Source: Candidatus Poribacteria bacterium (GTDB taxonomy: Bacteria; Poribacteria; WGA-4E; WGA-3G). Taken from it: a stretch of DNA of 9,804 nt. The DNA lies in the NCBI GenBank assembly GCA_009835515.1, contig VXXH01000619.1:1-9804 (forward strand), given 5' to 3'. Position 1 is the stretch's first letter. Every line of letters starts with the position of its first letter. Shown piece after piece: positions 1 through 6,679 of this stretch. Position numbers and translations under genes: made by a program. The notes beneath the pieces were generated by a model, which was not told the DNA's origin, made no database searches, and saw only the letters and a program-made list of their open reading frames with translations.

Positions 1-89
1 TTGTCAGGAACAGACAACGGACATTCCTGTTGAACTTAATCTTATTTGTATCCGTTTTTATCCGTTAATTTTCAGATAAGTGGGCAGAT

Positions 90-1154
90 TCACGGCATAG
101 TGTCTTTCACTATATCCTTTTTATTTCTAAAATCTTTTGCGACTTGCGCCCCGATGATAATACCGCCCACAAGGACGGCGCAATAGATACTGAAGAATCG
201 TGTCAGCAATACAAAGAGTGGTATCAATTCTTTGGAGATCAAATTTTCCATCAGACCGACCGTTACAACCTCTGCGACACCACTTGCACCGGGACTCGGT
301 GCGAACAGCACAACAAAGTTCAGCACCAAGCCAGTAACGCAGAGTTCCCAGAGCGTTGTGTCTCCATTAAGTGCTTGGGCGACGATGTAGCTGCCGACGA
401 TGCGTGCACCGATGAAGCCGCAGGTTAAAGGTATACTCAACACGCAAGTCCATTTGTGATCGCGGAGGAACATGGTCGCGAACGTTTTGTGTTCAGTCGT
501 TAGTTGTTCCACTTTTAATGTGGCGCGCTCTAAGACAGGTGCGAAGCGTGTGAACCGTCGCTGTGCAGCGGCACAAAGCCAATGAAAAAAACGGAAGACG
601 ATTTCTGGCTTGAAAAGCAGCAAGATAAATAGTACGAATACCACGCCGAATGTCAAAAAACTAAATAGACTTGCCCATGTAGCCCCTTTTGGTAGAAAAG
701 GGGGATCCAACCAAAGGATCGCACCCGCGCCCAGAATGAGGGTAATGAGTGTTGAGAAAAAGCAGATGAGACCTGATGTGATCGCTCCTGACAGCGGTAC
801 ACCTGTCCGCACATAGATGTAGAGGTGCCCGACCCCACCCGTCTGGAAAGGCGTAATAGCAGAGACGCAGAGGGTCGCTAAATTCGCACGGATGCTGTCA
901 CGGAAGCGGATCGTTGGGGTCAATTTCCGGATGAAAATATGGAAACGCAGTGCTCCGAACAGCCAATCTACAAACATACACAGGCAAGCACCGAGAAGCA
1001 TCTCAGTCTGCATCTCGTGAAAAACTCGCTTTATATCTTGACCACCGCTCCACAAAAAACTGACGAATAACCCAGCGAATGTACACACCACAAAAAGAAG
1101 CGTCCCGCGAACCACGTTTTCTCGGTTCAGGGAGCGGCTCAAGAATTCCTGCAT
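90..1154 (-). CDS. Flippase-like integral membrane protein (LPG synthase TM / YbhN family)
   Basis: This 354-residue protein is a polytopic inner-membrane protein of the lysylphosphatidylglycerol synthase TM-region family (PF03706, YbhN/AglD-like). Hydrophobic stretches lie near residues 17-36, 52-70, 93-100, 127-148, 160-182, 238-262, 270-286 and 310-338. The two family signatures are visible: the polar Gly-rich segment TPFQTGGVGHLYIYVR (101-116), equivalent to the usual TPxxxGE..R region, and APSPGASGVAEV (285-296), the conserved PGxxGxxE loop. Members are proposed to move lipids or lipid-linked intermediates, or to form the membrane part of MprF; no aminoacyl-transferase domain is attached here, so this is a stand-alone TM protein of unknown substrate. 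A TAA lies in frame two codons before the ATG, so no longer in-frame start exists. A weak AAAGGA lies 13-14 nt upstream. It is 67 bp downstream of nadC and may be read from the same transcript. Family assignment is firm; substrate is unknown. Confidence 0.85.
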   Translation of the reverse strand: MQEFLSRSLNRENVVRGTLLFVVCTFAGLFVSFLWSGGQDIKRVFHEMQTEMLLGACLCMFVDWLFGALRFHIFIRKLTPTIRFRDSIRANLATLCVSAITPFQTGGVGHLYIYVRTGVPLSGAITSGLICFFSTLITLILGAGAILWLDPPFLPKGATWASLFSFLTFGVVFVLFILLLFKPEIVFRFFHWLCAAAQRRFTRFAPVLERATLKVEQLTTEHKTFATMFLRDHKWTCVLSIPLTCGFIGARIVGSYIVAQALNGDTTLWELCVTGLVLNFVVLFAPSPGASGVAEVVTVGLMENLISKELIPLFVLLTRFFSIYCAVLVGGIIIGAQVAKDFRNKKDIVKDTMP

Positions 1155-1221
1155 TGAAGATTAAGTTTCCTTTGTTAGACAGTTTGCCCGAGCAGTTTCC
1201 AACGGCACACAAGGTCCTATC

Positions 1222-2067
1222 CTACTTGGCAACGAGCTTCAGGTTTAGGCTGATATCCATCGGCATTGCCGAGTGCGTCAACGCGCCGACAGAGATGAAG
1301 TCTACACCGGTCGCCGCCACGGCTTTTACGCTGTCAAGTGTGATTCCACCGGAGGCTTCCGTTACGGCGCGATGGCTCACCTCTTCGACAATGCGCTGCA
1401 TGATACCCGGAGGCATATTGTCAAGGAGTAGGATGTCCGCGCCTGCTTCGAGTGCTTCGTCAACCTGTTCGACAGTTTCGACTTCAACCTCAATCTTAGC
1501 TGTGTGTGGAACGATTTCTCGTGCCCGTTGCACAGCGTTGCCGATACCGCCCGCGGCGACGATGTGATTGTCCTTAATCAGGACACCGTCGTAGAGTCCA
1601 AAGCGATGGTTTTGCGCACCGCCGACGCGCACGGCGTATTTCTGAACTGCCCGCCACCCCGCTGCAGTTTTCCGAGTGTCCACAATTTTAGTATCATAAC
1701 CAGCAATTGCTTCCACAAATTGTGCGGTGAGTGTGGCGATCCCAGAGAGTCGCTGCAGAAAGTTGAGTGCCGTCCGCTCTCCGATTAGAATAGTTTTAGC
1801 ACTGCCTTGGACCTCGGCGATTGAAGTGCCGGCAACGACTGCATCGCCATCTTTGACAAGCGTGCGAAATGTCAACGTCGAATCCAACTTCTCAAATACT
1901 CGCTCGGCGACCGGTAACCCTGCGACGATACCTTCACTCTTCGCAAGAAGTGTTCCTACACCCATTTGTGTAGGTGGCACTGTTGCATCTGTTGTTATAT
2001 CACCGATACCGATGTCTTCTTCAAAGGCGAGTTCGATTAAAGGATCTAATGAACGCAGGTTAAGCAT
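1222..2067 (-). CDS. nadC: Nicotinate-nucleotide pyrophosphorylase (carboxylating), quinolinate phosphoribosyltransferase
   Basis: NadC converts quinolinate and PRPP to nicotinate mononucleotide, CO2 and PPi in cytosolic de novo NAD synthesis. The 281-residue length is typical. The family motifs appear in order: ERTALNFLQRLSG (97-109), DTRKT (130-134), the NHR phosphate/quinolinate-binding segment (153-155) within a GGAQNHRFGLYD block, LIKDNH (163-168), EVEVET (193-198), LLLDN (213-217), EASGGI (237-242) and SVGALTHS (259-266). The expected basic and acidic active-site residues (R98, R132, K133, H154, R155, K165, E195/E197, D216) are therefore present. The usual RKTTPGLR is RKTAAGWR here, a small oddity. 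No clear Shine-Dalgarno precedes the ATG. A TTGACA-like hexamer lies at 2103-2108 on this strand but has no matching -10 at normal spacing. nadA and nadB are not in the window. Confidence 0.97.
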   Translation of the reverse strand: MLNLRSLDPLIELAFEEDIGIGDITTDATVPPTQMGVGTLLAKSEGIVAGLPVAERVFEKLDSTLTFRTLVKDGDAVVAGTSIAEVQGSAKTILIGERTALNFLQRLSGIATLTAQFVEAIAGYDTKIVDTRKTAAGWRAVQKYAVRVGGAQNHRFGLYDGVLIKDNHIVAAGGIGNAVQRAREIVPHTAKIEVEVETVEQVDEALEAGADILLLDNMPPGIMQRIVEEVSHRAVTEASGGITLDSVKAVAATGVDFISVGALTHSAMPMDISLNLKLVAK

Positions 2068-2175
2068 TTTTAATGATTAGGTTTTCGCGCCGATTTTTCC
2101 GTTGTCAAAATCGGGTTTTTGCCGAGATCGGGCGGGATATGAGGACATTGACGTTACGGACAATCCGTTTGAGAA

Positions 2176-2215
2176 TAGGGAACCGCTTCTATCGTATTGT
2201 GGTGGCGGTTCCCTA
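2176..2215. repeat. Perfect 11-bp inverted repeat (REP/MITE-like hairpin)
   Basis: TAGGGAACCGC at 2176-2186 is the exact reverse complement of GCGGTTCCCTA at 2205-2215, with an 18-nt loop. Neither strand has a U-rich tract after the stem, so a simple intrinsic terminator is unlikely. It lies in the 212-bp gap between the isomerase stop and nadC. Its outer ends, TAGGG and CCCTA, match those of the palindrome at 4576-4602, which suggests a related class of dispersed intergenic repeats. A smaller ACGGA-caa-TCCGT palindrome sits just before it at 2156-2168. Confidence 0.75.
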
Positions 2216-2279
2216 AAGTGCTCTTGTATCCTTCGGTATGAGATTAAGGAACTGGACCTGTCTTTTTCGATACAGTGCC

Positions 2280-3194
2280 TTAATACCGTTCGAGATAAGG
2301 CGTTAGGAACTTCTTGGCATCTTCTGTGACATCCCATGCGTTGGGCCAGAAACAGAGATCGATGGAGAACCAATCACCATCGTACCCCGTTTCGTCCATG
2401 ATGACAGGAATAATCGCGTCGAAGTCGAGCACGCCGTCTCCGAAGGGGGCATGTGTGCTTGTTTCATCGCCATGGAGTGTGTTGTCGGAATCGATGAGGT
2501 GGAAGTGCCCGATTTGCCCCTTGAGTTGCCGGGCAAGATCGATAACACCATTATCGCCAAGCGTTTCCTTTTCTCCGCGCTGCCGAGAACCGACAACCGC
2601 ACACATCTGCGCGTGGCATGTATCGAACATCACTTTGAAATTCGGATGATCAACAGCCTTTGGCATATTAATAATATCGCTGGGTTTGTTGAACATGAAT
2701 CCGGGTTCAAATTCCCAGAGCATCAGTACACCGTGGTCTTCAGCGACTTGGGCACAGCGTTTCCAAACAGAGACGATCCGATCCCATGCTTTCTCCCATT
2801 CAACGCCTGGAATTCCTTTTTCGGGGTCATCCACTGTATCAACCCGGATAGCAGGCGACCCGAGGTCCAAGGCGAGTTGAAGATTCTCTTTGAACAGTTT
2901 GAAATATTTATCGTCCTCTTGCGCTTCGTCTGTGGCGGGACCCGGGTGCGACCAGAAGTCGGCGGCTAAACCAGAGACTTCCAAGCCGTAATAGGAGATT
3001 AAACCTTTAACGGCATCCCGATCGCTTTTCATCGGATAGTCGTTAATGTCAATATGCGGTTTGAACGCACCGATTTCAACGCCGTCAAACTCCAGTTCGC
3101 TGAGACGTTTGACGACATCATCGAACGGAACAGGGTTATCTTCATAAGGACCAAACGCGTAAGCCCAACTTCCAATAGACAATTTTTTTGCCAT
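2280..3194 (-). CDS. Sugar phosphate isomerase/epimerase, xylose isomerase-like TIM barrel
   Basis: The 304-residue protein belongs to the AP-endonuclease-2/xylose-isomerase-like TIM-barrel superfamily (PF01261), whose members isomerise or epimerise sugars and inositol derivatives using a divalent metal. Visible landmarks are the first strand LSIGSWAYAFGP (5-16), FDGVEIGAF (36-44), the metal-ligand strand WEFEPG (160-165, E161 or E163), MFDTCHA (189-195, D191 and H194), GHFHLIDS (229-236) and FGDGVLDF (251-258). The last ligand position, normally Glu in a W-x-S-I-E motif, is Asp here (WFSIDL, D279). The substrate cannot be read from sequence. The ATG at 3194 is chosen over an in-frame TTG at 3206 because GGAG (3204-3201) sits 6 nt before the ATG and would otherwise be inside the coding region. 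It follows the acyltransferase by 67 bp across a strong hairpin, and may have its own transcript. Confidence 0.85.
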   Translation of the reverse strand: MAKKLSIGSWAYAFGPYEDNPVPFDDVVKRLSELEFDGVEIGAFKPHIDINDYPMKSDRDAVKGLISYYGLEVSGLAADFWSHPGPATDEAQEDDKYFKLFKENLQLALDLGSPAIRVDTVDDPEKGIPGVEWEKAWDRIVSVWKRCAQVAEDHGVLMLWEFEPGFMFNKPSDIINMPKAVDHPNFKVMFDTCHAQMCAVVGSRQRGEKETLGDNGVIDLARQLKGQIGHFHLIDSDNTLHGDETSTHAPFGDGVLDFDAIIPVIMDETGYDGDWFSIDLCFWPNAWDVTEDAKKFLTPYLERY

Positions 3195-3198
3195 GTTT

Positions 3199-3204
3199 CT
3201 CTCC
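3199..3204 (-). promoter_or_regulatory. Ribosome binding site deciding the isomerase start
   Basis: On the minus strand this reads GGAGAG, with the GGAG core 6 nt before the ATG at 3194. It overlaps the codons that follow an alternative TTG at 3206, so the ATG is favoured and four extra N-terminal residues are removed. Confidence 0.75.
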
Positions 3205-3213
3205 AAATTTTAA

Positions 3214-3242
3214 GCGCGGTTTTAGTTGGCAACTTACCGCGC
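3214..3242 (-). terminator. Nested hairpin after the acyltransferase gene
   Basis: Outer arms GCGCGGT (3214-3220) and ACCGCGC (3236-3242) pair perfectly. Inside them AGTTGGCAACT (3224-3234) is itself palindromic, giving a second stem separated only by a 3x1 internal loop. The hairpin starts 19 nt after the acyltransferase stop and ends 19 nt before the isomerase ATG. On the minus strand the downstream tract is TTAAAATTT, only a moderate U-tract; on the plus strand a TTTTT follows at 3244-3248 but no plus-strand gene is present. It may be a weak or bidirectional terminator, or an intercistronic processing/stability element. Confidence 0.45.
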
Positions 3243-3261
3243 GTTTTTCGGTAGAGTATTC

Positions 3262-4479
3262 CTATGATACGTCCGTCACCAGCGTCCGAACCGCTGTTTC
3301 GAGGTCAAGGGTTATCTGCTCTACCATTTCTCTTTTCTGTGTTTTGTAGGTATCATAGCATTCCCGGAGATTTTGGGGTTCACCGACACGGAGTGATGCG
3401 ACCCGCGGTCCCCGCATTTTTGCTGTACCAAACACTTCTCTTTCCAGACGGATAATTACCTCAAGAAACCGTTCCGGTGAAGGTTCCTTGGCGACATACC
3501 CATCCGAAATTGCTATAAAGTTAATTAACCGCTCCAGATCCGGATAGAATTGTTGGAATTTCTGGAGCAGTTCTTCATGTATCTTCTGTTCGTACTCGGT
3601 CATCTGCTCAATGTCTTTATAGACTTCGGCATCAACCAGATTTTTCAACGCACGTACGCGTGTAAGCACATCCGCTTCAGTATGGATGCCCATAATTTGT
3701 TCCGCATGGGACAGTATCTGTTCTTTCAGCTTTTGGATATGCACATCAAGTGGCACGGTTTCGTCCACCTTATATTGATATTCCGCAGCAAGTGTCCGAA
3801 GAACCGCGACACCGATGTGTCTCAATCGTTCGTAACGTTCTGTTGACGTTCTTCCAACAGGCGGGAGAATAGCACGTTCTAATCGCATGAGGGCGGCATC
3901 AATAACATCCCACATGTATTGTGGATAATGATATTTGATCCCGATGGGAACGATATAGAGAGGTTTGCTGATGCCCGCTTTTTGCATATCATCCAAAGCC
4001 CAGAAGCAGAGTTGTGTAACGCCTCTCTCAAAGCGCATAACGGTATCGTTCTGCCGTGAAATTTCTCCCTCGCCGAAGATGACAATAGGTGCGTCACCTT
4101 TCGTTAAAATTTCACGTGTTGTGCGGAAGGCATTTCGGTCCGCGGTGCCACGTACAATTGAATACGCGCCGCACCACTGCAACAAAAGACTGCATAAGCC
4201 CCCGAATTTCCCTTTGTCGAATGTCTCTCGGGCGGTCATGTAATAGTACTGCTGAGAGAGGCGTTTGGACAAGAGGAACATAACGGCTGGATCCGCGTAC
4301 GCCGCGTGGTTCGGAGCCAGTACAGTCGGATGTCCATCCGTCATTTTCAAACGGGCAATGGACTCGGTGTCAATATCTAATGTTAACCCCTTCAAATACA
4401 AACGATTGATGAGCGGCATGAGGGCTTTGACAACCTGAATCGCGGTCGTATTCGGTTTAGCAGGTTTAAAGTCTAACAT
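3262..4479 (-). CDS. PlsC-type 1-acylglycerol-3-phosphate acyltransferase-like protein with C-terminal extension
   Basis: The N-terminal ~210 residues form a glycerolipid acyltransferase domain (PF01553), which transfers an acyl chain to lysophosphatidate or a related acceptor at the membrane. The catalytic HX4D motif is intact (NHAAYAD, H58 and D63). Block II is GAYSIVRG (104-111), block III is FGEGEISR (135-142) where the common form is FPEGTRS, and block IV is PIGIKY (178-183). The Pro and Thr of block III are replaced by Gly and Glu, so acceptor choice may differ from standard PlsC. Residues about 210-405 are a further, mostly helical and charged region with no motif I recognise; ordinary PlsC proteins are about 240 residues. 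No long hydrophobic N-terminal anchor is apparent beyond a short amphipathic stretch around 14-30. No strong Shine-Dalgarno precedes the start. A promoter was not convincingly found in the repeat-filled 169-bp region upstream. Confidence 0.85.
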   Translation of the reverse strand: MLDFKPAKPNTTAIQVVKALMPLINRLYLKGLTLDIDTESIARLKMTDGHPTVLAPNHAAYADPAVMFLLSKRLSQQYYYMTARETFDKGKFGGLCSLLLQWCGAYSIVRGTADRNAFRTTREILTKGDAPIVIFGEGEISRQNDTVMRFERGVTQLCFWALDDMQKAGISKPLYIVPIGIKYHYPQYMWDVIDAALMRLERAILPPVGRTSTERYERLRHIGVAVLRTLAAEYQYKVDETVPLDVHIQKLKEQILSHAEQIMGIHTEADVLTRVRALKNLVDAEVYKDIEQMTEYEQKIHEELLQKFQQFYPDLERLINFIAISDGYVAKEPSPERFLEVIIRLEREVFGTAKMRGPRVASLRVGEPQNLRECYDTYKTQKREMVEQITLDLETAVRTLVTDVS

Positions 4480-4524
4480 TGCGTACTACCGTTTGCGTCA
4501 TACAGCAAGTTGTTACGGCATACA

Positions 4525-4620
4525 GGGTATACCTACAACTGCTTTGTCTATTTTGAATTTTAGGACAAGTTCATCGTAGGGGCGAGGTTACCTCGTCCCT
4601 ACAGATCAAAGCATATACCC
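4525..4620. repeat. MITE-like element with flanking inverted repeats around a central palindrome
   Basis: The left flank has GGGTATA (4525-4531) and GCTTTG (4541-4546). The right flank has CAAAGC (4607-4612) and TATACCC (4614-4620), which read on the other strand as the same two words in the same order. The spacing between the words differs: 9 nt on the left and 1 nt on the right. The 27-bp palindrome at 4576-4602 lies between them. This layout suggests a short non-autonomous dispersed repeat about 96 bp long that fills most of the gap between the cupin and acyltransferase genes. It encodes no protein and no target-site duplication was found. Confidence 0.55.
4576..4602. repeat. 27-bp near-perfect palindrome
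   Basis: GTAGGGGCGAGGT (4576-4588) pairs with ACCTCGTCCCTAC (4590-4602) with only one G-T wobble. Neither side has a U-tract, so it is not a canonical intrinsic terminator although it follows the cupin gene stop by 46 bp. Sequences of this kind recur many times in some bacterial genomes, and I recall similar ones in Poribacteria and cyanobacteria; that recollection was not checked. Confidence 0.8.
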
Positions 4621-4648
4621 TCAATTTGAAACTGGATGAAGCAATACT

Positions 4649-5755
4649 TTAAAGACTTGGCGGATAGCAACAGATGATTTCCATCGGGGTGTCGCTGGTG
4701 CTAACGATGACGTAACTGGACAAGCAACGTGGAATGAAAACAGATTTGCCGCGTTTGAGCGGGACATCTTCAAAATCGCCGCGCAGTACGCCTTCGCCGC
4801 CTAACGTCACAAGCGCATAGAAGCCTTTATCTGCAGGCATGCTCAACGTTGAGTCCACTGTCAGGCGTGAGCATCCGAAGAATTTTGAGGCTTCCGCTGG
4901 CACGATTCGGTCTTCGCGGTTATCCCCTTCTGCTCGGACGAGTTCTGGGGTGCGCCGGATGTAGTTATTGAGATAATCCAATTCGAGTTTATCGAACTCA
5001 GCGGCATCTACTGCGAGGTCCCATCCGAGACCGAGGTGTCCATCATCTCTTTCAAACGGGAAACCTTCCCATTCAGCGAGGATATTCCAATCGGTAGGTT
5101 CCTGCGGTTCGAGGACACATAACCCTGTGCCGAGTGAATGGACGATCGGTGTGCGTAAGAAGTAGACTTCCCCGACCTTCGGTTCAACGACGTGCATGAG
5201 ACTTCGGAGCGTTGGCACATCTTGTGCCTCCATCAGACGGCGGAACTCTGCTTTATCTATTGCTTCTTTCCATCCGATCCATGCCTTCGCGCCCGGACGC
5301 GTGCCGATTAATATCCACGCCTCATTTTTCCCAAAGGGTGAGTTGAGATGTTCTTGTGCGAAGTCCGGGTTCGGGTGCCAATGGATAGGGATATGCGCGC
5401 CTTCACCGACATCGAAAATCTTAAGAAGCACGCCTAATTCAGTGCCGTATTTAGCGACGTGCGCGCCACCGAGTGTCTCTTCCGGGAATGCGTCCAGCAG
5501 TGCTTGCAGTAACACAACCTCACCGCTCGGAAGTTCGATACGGCTAAGCCCTTTGTCGGGCGGATTGTCTCTACCGGGGGTGATTGCACGGTTTGTGGAG
5601 AAGATCCATTCTTCGGAGTAATAATCATCTTTCGGATCGGGGTCACCCATAAACTCAGCACGGAGTTTCCCGCCATTGTAGAAGTGCAGGTAAGTATTCG
5701 GTGCTAAAGCGATGGGCGCGTCTAACATTGACTGTAGTTCGTTTTGTGATGCCAT
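4649..5755 (-). CDS. Class I mannose-6-phosphate isomerase-like bicupin
   Basis: The 368-residue protein resembles class I phosphomannose isomerases (ManA type), which interconvert mannose-6-phosphate and fructose-6-phosphate with Zn. SEEWIFS (47-53) matches the early E-S-W-E-x-S motif. The metal site is visible as IPIHWHPN (122-129, H125 and H127), KNEAWILIG (143-151, E145) and the VHSLGTG motif (205-211, H206). The canonical first ligand pair is Q-x-H, so H125 replaces Gln. A second cupin follows near the C terminus: LGGEGVLRG (318-326), then LKRGKSVFIPRCLSSYVI (333-350). The start is well supported: AAGGA lies 7 nt upstream of the ATG, and a promoter is 66 bp upstream. Because of the ligand change the true substrate may differ from mannose-6-phosphate, so no gene symbol is given. 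It appears to be a single-gene transcription unit. Confidence 0.8.
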   Translation of the reverse strand: MASQNELQSMLDAPIALAPNTYLHFYNGGKLRAEFMGDPDPKDDYYSEEWIFSTNRAITPGRDNPPDKGLSRIELPSGEVVLLQALLDAFPEETLGGAHVAKYGTELGVLLKIFDVGEGAHIPIHWHPNPDFAQEHLNSPFGKNEAWILIGTRPGAKAWIGWKEAIDKAEFRRLMEAQDVPTLRSLMHVVEPKVGEVYFLRTPIVHSLGTGLCVLEPQEPTDWNILAEWEGFPFERDDGHLGLGWDLAVDAAEFDKLELDYLNNYIRRTPELVRAEGDNREDRIVPAEASKFFGCSRLTVDSTLSMPADKGFYALVTLGGEGVLRGDFEDVPLKRGKSVFIPRCLSSYVIVSTSDTPMEIICCYPPSL

Positions 5756-5762
5756 ATTGCTA

Positions 5763-5767
5763 TCCTT
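5763..5767 (-). promoter_or_regulatory. Ribosome binding site of the cupin gene
   Basis: The minus strand reads AAGGA, 7 nt before the ATG at 5755. This is one of the few clear Shine-Dalgarno sequences in the window and fixes the start. Confidence 0.75.
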
Positions 5768-5820
5768 TCTTTATCTTTACGGACTAAGGGCGTTGTTTGT
5801 GGATTCCCTTGTTTCAAGTA

Positions 5821-5849
5821 AGTTTATCATTTTGGACGGGTTTTGTCAA
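5821..5849 (-). promoter_or_regulatory. Sigma-70-type promoter for the cupin gene
   Basis: On the minus strand TTGACA (5849-5844) is followed after 17 nt by TAAACT (5826-5821). The spacer ends in TGA, giving an extended -10 TGnTAAACT. The -35 is a perfect consensus match and the -10 matches at 4 of 6 positions. The predicted start of transcription is near 5814, leaving a leader of about 59 nt before the ATG at 5755. Confidence 0.65.
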
Positions 5850-5980
5850 GTCAATTTTTCGAAGATTAGGGTTGTTGAGTTTTCAGTTTTTAGGTGTTTT
5901 TGGAAGGGGGTGCTCTTACAGGTTGTATTTGGAAGGATAGATTGGGGTTAGGGTGCTACTGCTTCGTTAGTATGCGTTTG

Positions 5981-6373
5981 TCACAAAATCCATGACTGTA
6001 TGTGGTCAGCAATCACTTCAATATTCGTTATAGTTCCATCCGCAATTTTAAGACCGAGTTCAATAATGGAATCGTTAATGTTGAGAGATAGGGTGCAACC
6101 GTTGAGTTCTAAAAACAAGATTGCACAATGTAGACCAACACGCTTATTTCCATCGAAAAATATATGCCCTGTGATAATGTGATGTGCATATACAGCGGCT
6201 TTTTTGGGCAAAGTTGGATACAGTTCAGTATCACCGAATTTCCCACTCACTGCCTCAACGAGATAAGATAGTTGATTTTCATTCAACAATTGATAGTTGC
6301 CGACATGTCCCTCAGCAACCTCCAGAATTTCCGCAATTGTCAAATATCTGAAATGTTGCCGAGAGTTTTCCAT
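5981..6373 (-). CDS. Doc-like (Fic/Doc family) toxin
   Basis: The 130-residue length fits the death-on-curing branch of the Fic family. The active-site loop is HIFFDGNKR (70-78), carrying His70, Phe72, Asp74, Asn76, Lys77 and Arg78 of the Doc signature HxFx(D/N)(A/G)NKR. The NKR rather than NGR ending is characteristic of Doc, which phosphorylates EF-Tu, rather than of AMPylating Fic proteins. The N-terminal LTIAEILEVAEGHVG (11-25) corresponds to the helix that opens Doc proteins. The gene overlaps the TPR gene upstream by 34 bp in another frame and has no clear ribosome binding site, so translational coupling is likely. An alternative TTG codon at 6343-6341, which overlaps the TPR stop as TTGA, would remove ten residues. 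No Phd, AbrB or ribbon-helix-helix antitoxin gene lies beside it. Family membership is well supported; toxicity is inferred. Confidence 0.88.
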   Translation of the reverse strand: MENSRQHFRYLTIAEILEVAEGHVGNYQLLNENQLSYLVEAVSGKFGDTELYPTLPKKAAVYAHHIITGHIFFDGNKRVGLHCAILFLELNGCTLSLNINDSIIELGLKIADGTITNIEVIADHIQSWIL

Positions 6374-6645
6374 GCGCGATCGTAATTTCGTAGTATTTCC
6401 TTTGAGGCTGTGGTACTGTTTATCCCAATACTGCTGGCAGCTGCCATGTCAGATTTCGCTTTTTCCGTTTCTCCGAGGCGTAACCAAGTCTTGCTGCGGT
6501 TGTAAAAGGCATCGGCATAATCGGGTTTGAGTTCTATTGCTTTGGTGTAGTTTTTAATAGCAAGCTCCAACTCACCTTTTTTGCTGTGAGCCAACCCGCG
6601 GTTGTAATACGTCTCGGCACATTCTTGATTCAGTTCTGGCATCAT
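6340..6645 (-). CDS. Small tetratricopeptide-repeat protein, possible partner of the Doc-like protein
   Basis: The 101-residue protein holds two TPR units, about residues 9-42 and 43-76, with the typical pattern AETYYNRGLAHSKKGELELA followed by IKNYTKAIELKPD in the first, and YADAFYNRSKTWLRLGETEKA in shorter form in the second. TPRs are protein-binding helical scaffolds. The last ~25 residues (77-101) lie outside the repeats and are polar. The start has a strong AAGGAG 5 nt before the first ATG; a second ATG follows directly. A strong promoter precedes the gene, and its 3' end overlaps the Doc-like gene by 34 bp, so the two form one unit. The protein sits where an antitoxin would normally be encoded. 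It may be an antitoxin, an adaptor, or the remnant of a longer multi-TPR protein; sequence alone does not decide. Confidence 0.85.
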   Translation of the reverse strand: MMPELNQECAETYYNRGLAHSKKGELELAIKNYTKAIELKPDYADAFYNRSKTWLRLGETEKAKSDMAAASSIGINSTTASKEILRNYDRAWKTLGNISDI

Positions 6646-6650
6646 TTTAT

Positions 6651-6656
6651 CTCCTT
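6651..6656 (-). promoter_or_regulatory. Strong ribosome binding site of the TPR gene
   Basis: The minus strand reads AAGGAG, 5 nt before the ATG at 6645 and 8 nt before the tandem ATG at 6642. Either ATG could be used. Confidence 0.8.
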
Positions 6657-6679
6657 ACAATGCGATTTACTTGGGGGTA

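Noticed and set aside
5..29. CAGGAA/TTCCTG inverted repeat and a nearby TATCCGTT direct repeat (49-66)
   Set aside because: The arms are only 6 bp with a 14-nt loop, no U-tract follows on the minus strand, and the direct repeat is too short to distinguish from chance.
144..2080. Plus-strand open frames opposite the flippase-like gene and nadC
   Set aside because: They lie antisense to genes with clear family motifs and show no motif or ribosome binding site of their own.
2103..2108. TTGACA-like hexamer upstream of nadC
   Set aside because: The best -10 candidate (TAATCA) is about 23 nt away, outside normal spacing.
2077..2373. 98-codon minus-strand open frame across the nadC-isomerase gap
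   Set aside because: It overlaps the isomerase 3' end in another frame, its protein has no recognisable motif, and part of it is the hairpin repeat.
4499..4540. Possible promoter of the acyltransferase (TTGTAG with TAACAA at 17 nt)
   Set aside because: Both hexamers are poor matches and lie within repeat-rich sequence.
5878..5905. Imperfect direct repeat TTTTCxGTTTTTAGGxG here and near 6740-6756
   Set aside because: It is a T-rich match of about 17 bases with mismatches, and the second copy runs into a coding end; not enough to call a repeat.
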